A stretch of DNA of 47,099 nt from an uncultured Collinsella sp. (GTDB taxonomy: Bacteria; Actinomycetota; Coriobacteriia; Coriobacteriales; Coriobacteriaceae), in assembly GCA_900549555.1 (NCBI GenBank), contig UROO01000004.1:1-47099 (forward strand). The letters run 5' to 3'. Position numbers and translations under genes: made by a program. Each line of letters starts with the position of its first letter. The stretch's first letter is position 1. This document shows, piece after piece, positions 25,555-34,768 of this stretch. Below the pieces are notes generated by a model. That model saw nothing but the letters and a program-made list of their open reading frames with translations, searched no databases and was not told the origin of the DNA.

Positions 25555-26034
25555 TTACTTTTCCTGAATCTGCTTACCGCAGAGATGCTCAATCGTAATC
25601 TCGTAGAGCTGGACACCCTTAATGTCCTTGGCGATTTCCTCTTCGACTTCCTCGGCAGAAGGGTAGTACTTAAGCGCGAGCTGGCGAACTTTATCCTCGA
25701 TAAACGCGGGGGTGTCATTCGCCAGGCGACAACGGCCAAAGACTACGGTACTCATAACGTAGGGAGCCCAGTCACCGTCCTGGTACCACTCGTTGCCGTA
25801 AACGGTAAAGCAGACCTTGTCATCGCGCTTGAGTGCGTCGACCTTGTGGCCGGCCTTGGCGCCATGGAAATAAATCTTGTCGTGCTCGGCGTCAAAGAAG
25901 TAGTTGACGGGAATGGCGTACGGGTAGCCATCGTCGCCGTTGACGGCAAAGACGCCGCGCTTGCAGGTAGCGAGCAGTTCGCGCGCTTCCTCGTCGGTGA
26001 TGGCGCGTTTCTTTCGACGTAAGGGCCTAAACAT
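25555..26034 (-). CDS. Pyridoxamine 5'-phosphate oxidase-like flavin protein
   Basis: Protein of 159 residues with the split-barrel FMN-binding fold of the NimA/PNPOx-like group: ITDEEARELLATCKRGVFAV, GYPYAIPVNYFF, KIYFHGAKAGHKVDAL and KVCFTVYG. Members reduce small molecules or bind flavin/heme; nitroimidazole reductases are in the same group but this function is not shown. The ATG at 26034 is preceded by AAAGGAAG; the longer start adds 13 residues without support. Confidence 0.88.
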   Translation of the reverse strand: MFRPLRRKKRAITDEEARELLATCKRGVFAVNGDDGYPYAIPVNYFFDAEHDKIYFHGAKAGHKVDALKRDDKVCFTVYGNEWYQDGDWAPYVMSTVVFGRCRLANDTPAFIEDKVRQLALKYYPSAEEVEEEIAKDIKGVQLYEITIEHLCGKQIQEK

Positions 26035-26076
26035 CGTTGGCTTCCTTTCTGGTCGTGCGTGGTGGTTGAGCACAAA

Positions 26077-28881
26077 CTATAGCGAAACGGATCCGTTTTT
26101 CTTGATGCGGGCGAGTATGTTTTTGAGCTTGTTAAAGTCGAGCGGTTTGGACAGATGGGCGTTCATGCCGGCATCGTGTGCCGCCTTGGCGTCCTCGGCA
26201 AAGGCGTTGGCGGTGAGCGCGATGATGGGGATATCGGCTGCATCGACCTTCTCGCTCAGACGAATCGCGCGGGTTGCCTCATAGCCGTCCATGCCCGGCA
26301 TCATGATGTCCATCAGAATCGCATCGAAGCTGCCGGCGGGATGTGACAGGTACAGATCGACGACTTCGTTGCCATTGGCGGCGCGGGTGACCACGACGCC
26401 CTCGGATTCTAGCAGCGTCTGGGCAATCTCGGCATTCAATTCGTTGTCTTCGGCGAGCAACACGTTCATGTCGGCGAGCGAGCAGTCGAGCACCCTCTCG
26501 ACCGTATCTGCCCGCGCCTGAGGGTTCTTGTCGATATCGAGCGGAATCTGGACGTTGAACGTACTCCCCACGCCAACCTCACTCGAAATCTCAATCGTAC
26601 CGCCCATCAGTTCAATAAGCGACTTGACGATTGGCATGCCCATGCCGGTTCCTTGGAACTTGCTGCGCGCATCGTCACCTTCTTGGGCAAACGGTTCATA
26701 GATATGCTTTAAAAACTCGGGAGCCATGCCAATGCCGGTATCCGAAACGCTAAAGCAAAAGAGTGCGCGCCCATCATCGAGTGGCTTGGTCTTTGAACTA
26801 AAGGTGACGGAGCCGCCGTGCTTGTTGTACTTAATGCTGTTGTCTAACAGGTTGATTATGATCTGCCGGATATGGGTGGGACTGCCGATCATGTATGGCC
26901 CCGTGGCGTACGGGAGACTATTGTCCTGCATTGTGATGCCGTTATCGGATGCGCGGAGCTTGCACAGCACCAGCGTATCGTCACAGAGCTCTTTGAGGTT
27001 AAAAGGCGCATGTTCCAGAGTTAGCTTGCGGTCTTCGATTTTGCCCATCTCGAGGATGTCGTTGATCAGCGAGAGTAGGTGATTGGCGGCAACACGCGCC
27101 TTGGCGCGGCTTTCGCGGGCGGCCTGCATGTCGCCGTCTTTCAATTCCTCAATTTCGATAAGACCCAGGATGCCGTTGAGTGGCGTACGGATGTCGTGGC
27201 TCATGCGCGTGAGGAATGCCGTCTTAGCGGCGTTGGCGGCATCGGCTTTCTGCTGTTCTTTCTGCGCGCGGTGAAGCGACCAGACAAGGATGACGATGCC
27301 GGTGAGCAAAATGCAGATGACGACTGCCGCAATGACGATGCGGTTGCGGTAGAGAAGTCGAAACGCATCCGATTCTTGCGCCGAGTACGATGTGGGGGAA
27401 TAGCTGCTTGCAGAGAGCGATTCGCCAGCATTGACGATGCCCTTATTAATGATTCCCAACAGCACGGGCTTGCCGCGCGAAATCAAACACGATAGCTGTG
27501 CCGTGTCGGTGAGCTCCTGTGTTTGGAAATCCTCGATATCGTAGGTGTCGCGGATGGTTTTCAAGCGCGTGCTGGGGACAATGATGCAACTTGCCTCCCC
27601 CTTATTGAGGGCTTCGCGTGCCTCGTTGTCATTCGGATACTCGGTTACCTTTGCGTCGGGGAATAGGTTTTCGAGCTCAAAACGGTTGACGATCGCGTCT
27701 GCTGTGCAAGCGATGTTCTTAAGGTCACTGTTCAGGTTGCTGCTGCTGTGAATGGCGGCTAGGGAAACCGTTCCCATCGGGTTTGACAGGATGACCCCTG
27801 CCTGCTCGGCAAGCCAGTAGTCGCGAAACAACGGTAGGGCGACATCGATGGTCCCTGTGGAAAGGGCTTTGGTCATTTGCTCGTTGTTCGAGAACGCTAC
27901 TGCTGCAACCGTAATGCCAAACTTGTCGTGCAACGTCGTTGCAAGCGAGGCGAGCGACCCTTCCATTTCGCCGTCGTCATTTTGCGTGCAGTAGGGGAGT
28001 TTGTTTTTAAGATAGCCGATCGTGATGGTGTTGTCGTTTGCTTTGAGCCAGGAGCGCTCGGGGCCGGTGAGCGATGATGAGCCGCTGTTTTGGGCCGAGT
28101 AATTCGCCTTGACCTCGTCGTTATAACGTGGGTTGACGCGGGCGATTGCCGTCATGGCGGCATTGATGTCGTTCATCAGGTCGGGGCGGCTTTTGGGGAC
28201 GGCAAAATAGTAGTCACTCGAGCCAACGTAGAACATGGGCGACGCATCGGGCGACGAGATGGTGTCGTTCATGATGACGGCGTCGACTTCGTCGTTTGCG
28301 AGTGCGTCAAAGAGCATGGAGCCTCCGTCATACTCCCTGTATGTGCAGGTGATTCCTTCGTTGGCGAGCCACTGCTGGCCAACGAAGGTTTGCATAACAC
28401 CGGAGTTGCAACCGATGGTAAGGCCCTGGAGCGCTTGGGGGTCACCCTTGGCCAGGTCGTCGCGATCGGGCTTGGCGTAGATGTAGTAGCGCTTGGCGCC
28501 CTCGGGGTTCGAGGAGAAGAGCAGCTTTTGGGCGCGTTCCTCGGAGTAGGAGATGTTGGGCATGAGGTCGATCTCGCCTGCCTCGAGCATGTCCATAAGC
28601 TCGGTGAAGGTGCCGGAGACGTATTCGTATTGCCAGCCCGGCGTGTAGTATGACAGCGTCTGCAGGTAGTCATAACCCCAGCCCGAGAGACGCTCGCCGG
28701 GGGTGCCGTCCTGGAAGCCTTCGTTGTTGATAAGCCAGCCAACGCGGACCGTCTTGACCTGCTGGTCAGAGTCGGCAGCAAAGGCGGGGACGGGTATGAC
28801 GGCGCTCAGTACGGCGAACGCAGCAAGCGCGACGGCCAGGGTGCGATATATAACTGAACGAAGGACAGCGGAAGCTCTCAC
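26077..28881 (-). CDS. Hybrid sensor kinase with two solute-binding domains
   Basis: Membrane sensor of 934 residues. After a signal peptide (VIYRTLAVALAAFAVLSAVI, ending AFAADS), residues ~42-262 are a first SBP_bac_3-type solute-binding domain and ~285-490 a second. A membrane helix (~512-537) leads to a HisKA domain with H562 (MSHDIRTPLNG), an ATPase domain (NLLDNSIKYN, DTGIGM, GTGMGMPIV) and a C-terminal receiver with D858 (ILMDIMMPGMDGYEAT) and lysine in LSKPL. This is an EvgS/BvgS-like plan without the PAS and Hpt modules, so a separate phosphotransfer partner is expected outside the window. The GTG at 28881 has AGGA 8 bases upstream; an ATG at 28914 is the alternative and lacks a clear site. 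Confidence 0.92.
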   Translation of the reverse strand: MRASAVLRSVIYRTLAVALAAFAVLSAVIPVPAFAADSDQQVKTVRVGWLINNEGFQDGTPGERLSGWGYDYLQTLSYYTPGWQYEYVSGTFTELMDMLEAGEIDLMPNISYSEERAQKLLFSSNPEGAKRYYIYAKPDRDDLAKGDPQALQGLTIGCNSGVMQTFVGQQWLANEGITCTYREYDGGSMLFDALANDEVDAVIMNDTISSPDASPMFYVGSSDYYFAVPKSRPDLMNDINAAMTAIARVNPRYNDEVKANYSAQNSGSSSLTGPERSWLKANDNTITIGYLKNKLPYCTQNDDGEMEGSLASLATTLHDKFGITVAAVAFSNNEQMTKALSTGTIDVALPLFRDYWLAEQAGVILSNPMGTVSLAAIHSSSNLNSDLKNIACTADAIVNRFELENLFPDAKVTEYPNDNEAREALNKGEASCIIVPSTRLKTIRDTYDIEDFQTQELTDTAQLSCLISRGKPVLLGIINKGIVNAGESLSASSYSPTSYSAQESDAFRLLYRNRIVIAAVVICILLTGIVILVWSLHRAQKEQQKADAANAAKTAFLTRMSHDIRTPLNGILGLIEIEELKDGDMQAARESRAKARVAANHLLSLINDILEMGKIEDRKLTLEHAPFNLKELCDDTLVLCKLRASDNGITMQDNSLPYATGPYMIGSPTHIRQIIINLLDNSIKYNKHGGSVTFSSKTKPLDDGRALFCFSVSDTGIGMAPEFLKHIYEPFAQEGDDARSKFQGTGMGMPIVKSLIELMGGTIEISSEVGVGSTFNVQIPLDIDKNPQARADTVERVLDCSLADMNVLLAEDNELNAEIAQTLLESEGVVVTRAANGNEVVDLYLSHPAGSFDAILMDIMMPGMDGYEATRAIRLSEKVDAADIPIIALTANAFAEDAKAAHDAGMNAHLSKPLDFNKLKNILARIKKNGSVSL

Positions 28882-28968
28882 GTGCAATCCTAACGAATCG
28901 AGACAATACCGCATAAGGATACCAGCTCAGCCTGCCCAGTCGGCCGCCGCACCGCTAAACGGTCCCGT

Positions 28969-29041
28969 CCGGCAGTTGGGGACAGTCCCTTTCTGCCGGC
29001 ACAAAAGGAACGTCCCTAACTGCCGGTTGCCTAACTGCCGG
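28969..29041. repeat. Composite CCGGCAGTT/GGGAC hairpin
   Basis: Arms 28969-28992 and 29004-29026 pair with few mismatches and one bulge; both contain CCGGCAGTT and a GGGAC-type core. A third half copy (CTAACTGCCGG) follows at 29031-29041. It lies between the divergent hybrid kinase and K+ channel genes. Confidence 0.75.
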
Positions 29042-29095
29042 TTGTGGGACAATACCGAGCAAACGTGATTGGGCGTCTGGGGAAAAGGGGTCGCG

Positions 29096-29521
29096 ATGAA
29101 AAAGCTGAGGACGCTTGCCGATGTTTTGCGCCAGGCCGGTTTCGTGCGTATCACGGGCCTGTTCCTCGTCTTCTATCTGCTGTGCTCGACGGCTGTCTGG
29201 CTGTCCGAGCCCACGACCCTTACGTTTGGCGATGGTCTCTGGTTTAGCTTTGAGACCGTCTCGACCATCGGCTTTGGCGATATCCCGGCCGAAACGCCGG
29301 TCGCCCGTGCTATTACCGTCGTCCTGAGCGTCATCAGCATCTTCTACATTGCCATGCTCACGGGTGTGGCGGTGAACTACTGCAATACGCTCATCAAGCT
29401 GCGCCAAAAGGACACCATGGCGCGCTTTATGGACGATCTGGAGCATTTGGAAGAGCTCGATCGTGACGAGCTCGCCGACCTGTCGCGCCGTGTGCGCGAA
29501 TATCGCCGACGCCAACGCTAG
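29096..29521 (+). CDS. Two-helix potassium channel
   Basis: Membrane protein of 141 residues with two membrane helices (about 18-37 and 72-95) and a pore loop carrying the selectivity filter TIGFGD (57-62), the 2-TM ion-channel pattern. The C-terminal ~45 residues are a charged helix (LEHLEELDRDELADLSRRVR) likely to form a cytoplasmic coiled coil; no RCK domain is present. The ATG at 29096 has AAAAGGGG 5 bases upstream. It precedes the LOG gene closely. Confidence 0.9.
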   Translation: MKKLRTLADVLRQAGFVRITGLFLVFYLLCSTAVWLSEPTTLTFGDGLWFSFETVSTIGFGDIPAETPVARAITVVLSVISIFYIAMLTGVAVNYCNTLIKLRQKDTMARFMDDLEHLEELDRDELADLSRRVREYRRRQR

Positions 29522-29558
29522 AACGGGCGCCGCGCGTCACGACGAGGGGGGACTGAAT

Positions 29559-30092
29559 ATGAATATCACGGTATACCTGGGCGCCAGCGTCGGCAATGAC
29601 CCGGCGTTTCTGCCTGCGGTGCAAGAGCTGGGCAACTGGATTGGCTCCAACGGGCACGCGCTGGTATACGGCGGGTCCAAATCGGGCCTGATGGGCGCGC
29701 TCGCCGATAGCGTACTCGAGGCAGGTGGACACGTGACGGGCGTTGAGCCGAGCTTTTTTATAGAGGCCGAGTTTCAGCACGACGGCATCGATGACCTCAT
29801 CGTGACGAGCGATATGGCCGAGCGCAAAGCCAAGATGATTGAGCTCGGCGATGCGTTCATCGCCTTTCCCGGTGGGACGGGCACGCTCGAGGAGATTGCC
29901 GAGGTCATGTCCGCGGTGTCGTTGGGGCACCTGAGTGCTCCGTGCATCCTGTATAACCTTGACGGTTACTACAACGACCTCAAGGCGCTGCTCGGGCGCA
30001 TGATTGATAAAGGGCTTTCGAGCCCGAGGCGCCAGCACGGCATCTACTTTGCCGGCGATTTGCGCGAGATTGTCTCGATTATCAACGGATAA
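29559..30092 (+). CDS. LOG-family Rossmann-fold protein
   Basis: Protein of 177 residues in the TIGR00730/LOG group. YGGSKSGLMGALAD (37-50) and PGGTGTLEEIAEVMS (104-118) are the nucleotide-binding and catalytic motifs of cytokinin riboside 5'-monophosphate phosphoribohydrolases. In bacteria these enzymes cleave AMP or related nucleotides to base and ribose 5-phosphate. The ATG at 29559 has GAGGGGGG about 8 bases upstream. It begins 37 bp after the channel gene. Confidence 0.9.
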   Translation: MNITVYLGASVGNDPAFLPAVQELGNWIGSNGHALVYGGSKSGLMGALADSVLEAGGHVTGVEPSFFIEAEFQHDGIDDLIVTSDMAERKAKMIELGDAFIAFPGGTGTLEEIAEVMSAVSLGHLSAPCILYNLDGYYNDLKALLGRMIDKGLSSPRRQHGIYFAGDLREIVSIING

Positions 30093-30217
30093 GTCTTGAG
30101 CCTGCCCCACTATGACTCCCAATGGTGCCGTTTGTGGCGCAGATGGTTGGCTTGTCTGGGCAACGCTCGCTCTACAATAAAACGTAACTATGTCGACTTT
30201 GACCGCGGGAGGACCCG

Positions 30218-31519
30218 ATGGACAACCTTGCCAAACCCACAAACCGCGCGCTGTTTTTAGTTAGCGTTGCCGTGACCGGTGCGTTCGCAGGTGCCGCGGT
30301 CTGGCTGTTCTTTTTTGCGATGGAGCACGGTATCGACTATCTGTGGACCGAGATCCCCCACATGCTGGGCGCGGCGTCGCCCGAACTCGCCAGCGGCCCG
30401 TTCGGTTTTCTGCCGTATCCGTTTTTTGTCTGCCTGCTGGGCGGCCTGCTGATCGGTCTGTACGAAAAGCTTACGGGCACCAAGACCGACGACCTCAACC
30501 AGGTGATGGCTAAGGTTAAGCAAGACGGGCGCTACCCGTACGACAACCTGGGCAAACTTTCGCTCGCGGCATTGCTGCCGCTGCTGTTTGGCGGAAGTAT
30601 TGGACCGGAGGCCGGCCTGACTGGCGTTATCGCGGGTCTGTGCAGCTGGGTCGGCGATCGCATGCGCCGCTTTGGCGCCGAGTTCAGGGAGCTCACGCTG
30701 TTGGGCACCCAGGCCGCGCTGACGGCGCTCTTTACCGCGCCCGTCTTTGGCTTTGTGGCGCCGCTCGCCGGTAGCGCCGACGGCCAGGGTGCTAATGACG
30801 ATGAGTCCGCGTCCGGCGAGATCACCATCAAGCTGCCCAAGGCACAGAAGACTGTGGTCTACGGTATTGCGATTGCCGGCGGCCTGGGCACCTATCTGCT
30901 GCTCGGCCAGCTTATGGGCGGCGGCATGGGCATGCCCAGGTTCGAGTCCGCCGAGGTGGGCAACCTGGAGCTTACCTGGCTCATCCCTCTGTCGCTGATC
31001 GGAACAATTTGCGGCTGGCTGTACTTTGTCTCGGAGCACGCGAGCGAGGCGCTGTCCCATGCAATAGGGGAGCGTCCTGTCGTCAAGGCCATGCTGGCTG
31101 GTCTGGCGCTCGCCATCTGCGGCACGGTCTTGCCCTACACCATGTTTGCCGGCGAGACCCAGGCCGATGTACTTATGGAGACCTACCTCACCATTCCCGC
31201 CGGCGTGCTTATCGCGACCGGTCTTGTTAAGGCCATGTTGACGCCCGCCCTCATCAACCTTGGTTGGCGCGGCGGCCACTTCTTCCCCGTTATCTTCTCG
31301 GGCGTAAGCCTGGGCTATGGCTTTGCCATCCTCACCGGCGCAGATCCGGTCTTTTGCGTCGCCGTCTGCACGGCATCGACGATGGGCGCCGTCATGCGCC
31401 AGCCTGTCATGGTTGTGGGCCTGCTGCTTATGTGTTTCCCACTCAAGGGTATCGTCTGCATGATCATCGCCGCAGCCATCGCCGCCGGCATTCCGCTGCC
31501 CAAGCCGCTGCGCAAGTAG
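30218..31519 (+). CDS. ClC-type chloride channel/antiporter
   Basis: Membrane protein of 433 residues with about ten hydrophobic segments. GGSIGPEAGLTG and GWRGGHFFPVIFSG match the anion-filter motifs GxGxEGP and GxFxP of the ClC family. In the first, order is changed (GSIGPEAG), as in the divergent voltage-gated chloride channel-like branch. A hydrophilic insert near residues 185-210 (DGQGANDDESASGEITIKLP) is unusual. It could exchange Cl- or F- for H+. A TACAAT -10 box lies at 30173-30178. Confidence 0.9.
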   Translation: MDNLAKPTNRALFLVSVAVTGAFAGAAVWLFFFAMEHGIDYLWTEIPHMLGAASPELASGPFGFLPYPFFVCLLGGLLIGLYEKLTGTKTDDLNQVMAKVKQDGRYPYDNLGKLSLAALLPLLFGGSIGPEAGLTGVIAGLCSWVGDRMRRFGAEFRELTLLGTQAALTALFTAPVFGFVAPLAGSADGQGANDDESASGEITIKLPKAQKTVVYGIAIAGGLGTYLLLGQLMGGGMGMPRFESAEVGNLELTWLIPLSLIGTICGWLYFVSEHASEALSHAIGERPVVKAMLAGLALAICGTVLPYTMFAGETQADVLMETYLTIPAGVLIATGLVKAMLTPALINLGWRGGHFFPVIFSGVSLGYGFAILTGADPVFCVAVCTASTMGAVMRQPVMVVGLLLMCFPLKGIVCMIIAAAIAAGIPLPKPLRK

Positions 31520-31613
31520 CGCGGCAGCGCGCAGTCAGTACAAACATCTCAAGTCCGGTGCGGGCGCTGTGTCACGGATTTGCGGGTGGACTGGATTTCG
31601 TTCGGTATCGGCG

Positions 31614-32489
31614 CTACTTCCAAATTGCAAGCGCGGCGGTGCCCAGTACGATGAGGACGAGACCGATGGCGCTGCGGCGGGAGAGTTTTTCGTTGAATGC
31701 CAGGCGCGCAAATAGCACCGATACGACAATCGATAGTTTGTCGATCTGCACCACGACACTCACCTGGCCTGCAGCGATGGCATAGTAATAGAGCAGCCAC
31801 GATGCTCCAGTCGCGATGCCCGATGTTACGAGAAATGTGAGTTCGCGCCGGTCAACGTGCGCGACCTGCTCCAGTTTTCCCTTGGCTGCCACGATTGCCC
31901 ATGCCATAACCAGTACCACGCAGGTGCGGATTGCCGTGGCCAGGTTTGAGTCGACGCCTTCGATGCCGATCTTGGCGAGGACGGAGGTGAGTGCCGCGAA
32001 CACGGCGGCGCCGAAGGCGTAAACGAGCCAGGTTCGGTCTTGCTGCTGCTCGGGTTCGGCGGACTGCTTCTTCTCGATCATTAAAAACGTGCCGAGGGTG
32101 ATGACAGCGGTTCCCACGAGCTTAACCGCAAGGTTGCTCGTCTCGTCAAAAAGCGCGATGGCGACCAGCGCGGCGAGCACGGTGCTCATCTTGTCGACCG
32201 GTACGACCTTATTGACATTTCCGATGCTCAACGCCTTAAAGTAACAGATCCACGAAGCACCGGTAGCGAGTCCCGAGAGGACGAGAAAGAGCCAGGATCT
32301 GGGTTCGATGCTGCCAATGGTTCCAATGGATCCAGAAATGCCCGCCATTGCCCAGGCGAAAACGAGCACCACGCAGGTGCGAATGGCCGTCGCGACATCG
32401 GAGTCGGTCTGCTTGATGCCGCATTTGGCCAAGATGGATGTGATGCCGGCAAAGAATGCTGATGCAAATGCTGCGACAACCCACGACAC
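31614..32489 (-). CDS. EamA-family transporter (DMT)
   Basis: Membrane protein of 291 residues with ten helices in two EamA halves. The halves are unusually alike: SILAKCGIKQTDSDVATAIR versus SVLAKIGIEGVDSNLATAIR, both followed by TCVVLV and AWA. The substrate cannot be told; EamA proteins export or import amino acids and metabolites. The start is a GTG at 32489 with GGAGG about 10 bases upstream. It is convergent with the ClC gene. Confidence 0.9.
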   Translation of the reverse strand: MSWVVAAFASAFFAGITSILAKCGIKQTDSDVATAIRTCVVLVFAWAMAGISGSIGTIGSIEPRSWLFLVLSGLATGASWICYFKALSIGNVNKVVPVDKMSTVLAALVAIALFDETSNLAVKLVGTAVITLGTFLMIEKKQSAEPEQQQDRTWLVYAFGAAVFAALTSVLAKIGIEGVDSNLATAIRTCVVLVMAWAIVAAKGKLEQVAHVDRRELTFLVTSGIATGASWLLYYYAIAAGQVSVVVQIDKLSIVVSVLFARLAFNEKLSRRSAIGLVLIVLGTAALAIWK

Positions 32490-32760
32490 GGGTGCGGTGC
32501 CTCCTTGGATAATGGGTTTATCCTGCGAGTTTTATGGACATGAGGATACCGCCCCACCATGAAGGTTTGATATGGCCGCGGCGAGACGGGGGCCATGTTC
32601 CGGGGAGCCATTTGGTGAAGGCTCGAATTGTCGATATGCTGTCGACTTCTCTTTGGTTTCCAAGATCTAAACGGCATGCTTCGAAGGGCGGCGGCGTTGT
32701 TGCTGCTTCGTCTTATCTAGTAAATGAGGTGGGGTGCCGCCCAAGTCCTTTAGCTGTCGA

Positions 32761-33459
32761 TTACAGATCGCGTGCTCGATAAACCTTGGTGCTGACGGCG
32801 CAGCTGATTGCACATAGCGCGAGGGCAAGTGCGGCGATGCCTGCACACAGACGGCCCAGAACGGCAGGATCGGGATTCGCTCCGGCAATCGACATGAGCC
32901 AGTTGCTGATGGGGTTGGAGGAGCTCAGCGTGGCCATGGCAAGGCATCCGAGCATGGCAAACAGGCCAACGGATAGGCGCAGCGCCTCCATGTGTCCAAA
33001 GCGAAAGAACAGCGGCTGCGCCAAAAACACCATCATGAGGGAGATGAGCATTGATGCTGCTGAGGCGATTGCGATTTCAAAGACCGTCTGTCCCGTCGAA
33101 GGAATGCCCGCGCTGTTGAAGAGCGGGATGGAGGCGATGCTCAAAAGCGTAGCTGCACATGCCATGACGGCGGAGAAGACAATAACGCTCAGGTAGCGTG
33201 CGCGGATGATGTCTTTGCGCGAGAAGGGCAGCGTTGCCCGGTAGCGCTCCCAACCGTTTTGATTGTCGAAACCGGCCAGTGAGTTCATGACTATGATGGG
33301 CGACATGGCACTGACGGCGCAGGCGCCAGCGCTCATGCCGGAATCGCCGTCCGATGCGTTGACAAGGGTCAGCACGACGAATATGAACAAGCCGACACCC
33401 GCAATGCTTGGGGCAAGCGAGCGAACGATGGCGAGCTCGGACATAAAGGCGCGTTTCAT
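32761..33459 (-). CDS. ABC-2-type permease
   Basis: Membrane protein of 232 residues with about six hydrophobic segments and the soluble entry NSLAGFDNQNGWERYRATLP, followed by FSRKDIIRARYLS, typical of the ABC_2-type permeases of small Gram-positive exporters. Its ATG overlaps the stop of the upstream ATPase gene by 4 bp (ATGA), so both subunits are made together. The likely cargo is a peptide or envelope-active compound, by analogy with YtrA-type operons. Confidence 0.88.
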   Translation of the reverse strand: MKRAFMSELAIVRSLAPSIAGVGLFIFVVLTLVNASDGDSGMSAGACAVSAMSPIIVMNSLAGFDNQNGWERYRATLPFSRKDIIRARYLSVIVFSAVMACAATLLSIASIPLFNSAGIPSTGQTVFEIAIASAASMLISLMMVFLAQPLFFRFGHMEALRLSVGLFAMLGCLAMATLSSSNPISNWLMSIAGANPDPAVLGRLCAGIAALALALCAISCAVSTKVYRARDL

Positions 33460-34337
33460 TTCGAAGCCCCTTTCAGCGTGAGGCGAAGATAGTCATCAAT
33501 GGTTGCCCGATCGCAGGGAATCTCGGGAAAGGCCTCGAGCGCTTCGCGACGGTTGGGCACGAGCACGTCCACGCTATAGGCGTGGCGGGCGGCACGGGGG
33601 CCTTCGACGCAAGCCATAAGCTCGGCGGCCTGTGCTTGGGTGCAGTGGGCGATGCCGGCGCGGTCGGTAATGTCCTCGCGCGGCAGGTTAAAAATAATCG
33701 AGCCATTTTCGATGCAGATGACGCGATCAGCGGTGCGATCGAGGTCGGACGTAATGTGGCTCGAGAGTAACACGCTGTGCTGGCCGTCGGCGACAAAGGC
33801 AAGCAGCTCATCAAGCAGCTCCTCGCGTGCCATGGGATCGAGGCCCGCGGTGGCTTCGTCCAAAACGAGCAGCTTGGCCTCGTGGCTGAGCGCGCAGGCA
33901 AGCTGCAGCTTCATGCCCATGCCGCGGGAGAGGTCCTTGACCTTTGTCTTGGGATCAAGGCCAAATCGGTCGATGAGGCTGGCGAAAGTGTCGTGGCTCC
34001 AGGTGGGGTATGCCGGGCTTACGAGTGCCTCGACTTCGGTCACCTTGAGTGTGGAAGGGAAAGGACACGTGTCCAGCACGAGGCCGACACGAGTGCGCAA
34101 ACAGCGCTGCGCTTCATCGGGCGCGTCGGCGCCACAGCGCTGCCCAAACAGGTACACCTCGCCTGCATCGAGCTTTATAAGCCCGAGAGCAGCTCGAATC
34201 GTCGTTGTTTTGCCAGCACCGTTGGCACCAACAAAGCCGACGATCTGGCCAGGCTCCACGGCAAGCGTGACGTCGCGCAGCGAAAAGCGGTCGCTTACAG
34301 CGCGTGAGATGCCTTTGAGTTCTAAAAGGTTTTGCAT
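33456..34337 (-). CDS. ABC transporter ATPase (YtrB/BcrA type)
   Basis: ATP-binding subunit of 293 residues: Walker A GANGAGKT (37-44), a degenerate signature LSRGMGMKLQLACAL, Walker B LLVLDEATAGLDP and the switch histidine in LLSSHITSDLD. The signature LSRGM instead of LSGGQ is common in this export group. The true start is the ATG at 34337 (AAAGG upstream); the frame runs open to 34802 but that extension overlaps the regulator gene in another frame. It is the middle gene of regulator-ATPase-permease. Confidence 0.92.
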   Translation of the reverse strand: MQNLLELKGISRAVSDRFSLRDVTLAVEPGQIVGFVGANGAGKTTTIRAALGLIKLDAGEVYLFGQRCGADAPDEAQRCLRTRVGLVLDTCPFPSTLKVTEVEALVSPAYPTWSHDTFASLIDRFGLDPKTKVKDLSRGMGMKLQLACALSHEAKLLVLDEATAGLDPMAREELLDELLAFVADGQHSVLLSSHITSDLDRTADRVICIENGSIIFNLPREDITDRAGIAHCTQAQAAELMACVEGPRAARHAYSVDVLVPNRREALEAFPEIPCDRATIDDYLRLTLKGASK

Positions 34338-34360
34338 GGTATAGCCTTTCTTGCAGATGG

Positions 34361-34741
34361 CTACTGCATGGTTTCGGGAGCTACGAGGTCGAGCATCTCG
34401 TGCAGCTTGTCGCGCGTGACGCCCAGGGCTTCGGCTTGGCTCGCCGCTTTCGCAAGTAGCTCTTCGATATGGCAGAGCTGGTTTTCGCGCAAAAGCTCCT
34501 GGTTGCCCTCGGCGACAAAGCAGCCCTTGCCCTGCACGGTGCAGATAAGCCCGAGCTGCTCCAGGTCGGCGTAGGCGCGCTTGGTGGTGATGACGCTCAC
34601 CCCAAGATCGCTCGCGAGTGCACGGATACTGGGGAGTTTGGCTCCCGCAGCGAGCGTGCCCGATAAGATCTGAGCTTTGACTTGCGAGGTTATCTGCTCG
34701 TAGATGGGCTTGTCGCTCGAATTGGATAGGATGATGTCCGC
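34361..34741 (-). CDS. GntR/YtrA-type regulator with no canonical start codon
   Basis: The frame encodes 126 residues: DIILSNSSDKPIYEQITSQV, then a GntR winged helix (KLPSIRALASDLGVSVITTK, RAYADLEQLGLICTVQGKGC) and a helical tail. The whole regulator is intact in sequence. However, the codon expected to start it reads GCG (34739-34741), 5 bases after AAGGAG, and an in-frame TAA follows 4 codons upstream. No ATG, GTG or TTG occurs before a GTG at 34600, which would remove most of the DNA-binding domain. It is therefore either a start-loss mutant (GTG to GCG), a sequencing error, or starts at a rare codon such as ATC. Confidence 0.75.
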   Translation of the reverse strand, partial: ADIILSNSSDKPIYEQITSQVKAQILSGTLAAGAKLPSIRALASDLGVSVITTKRAYADLEQLGLICTVQGKGCFVAEGNQELLRENQLCHIEELLAKAASQAEALGVTRDKLHEMLDLVAPETMQ

Positions 34742-34768
34742 AGCGGCTCCTTAGCTGTTGGGCTACAC

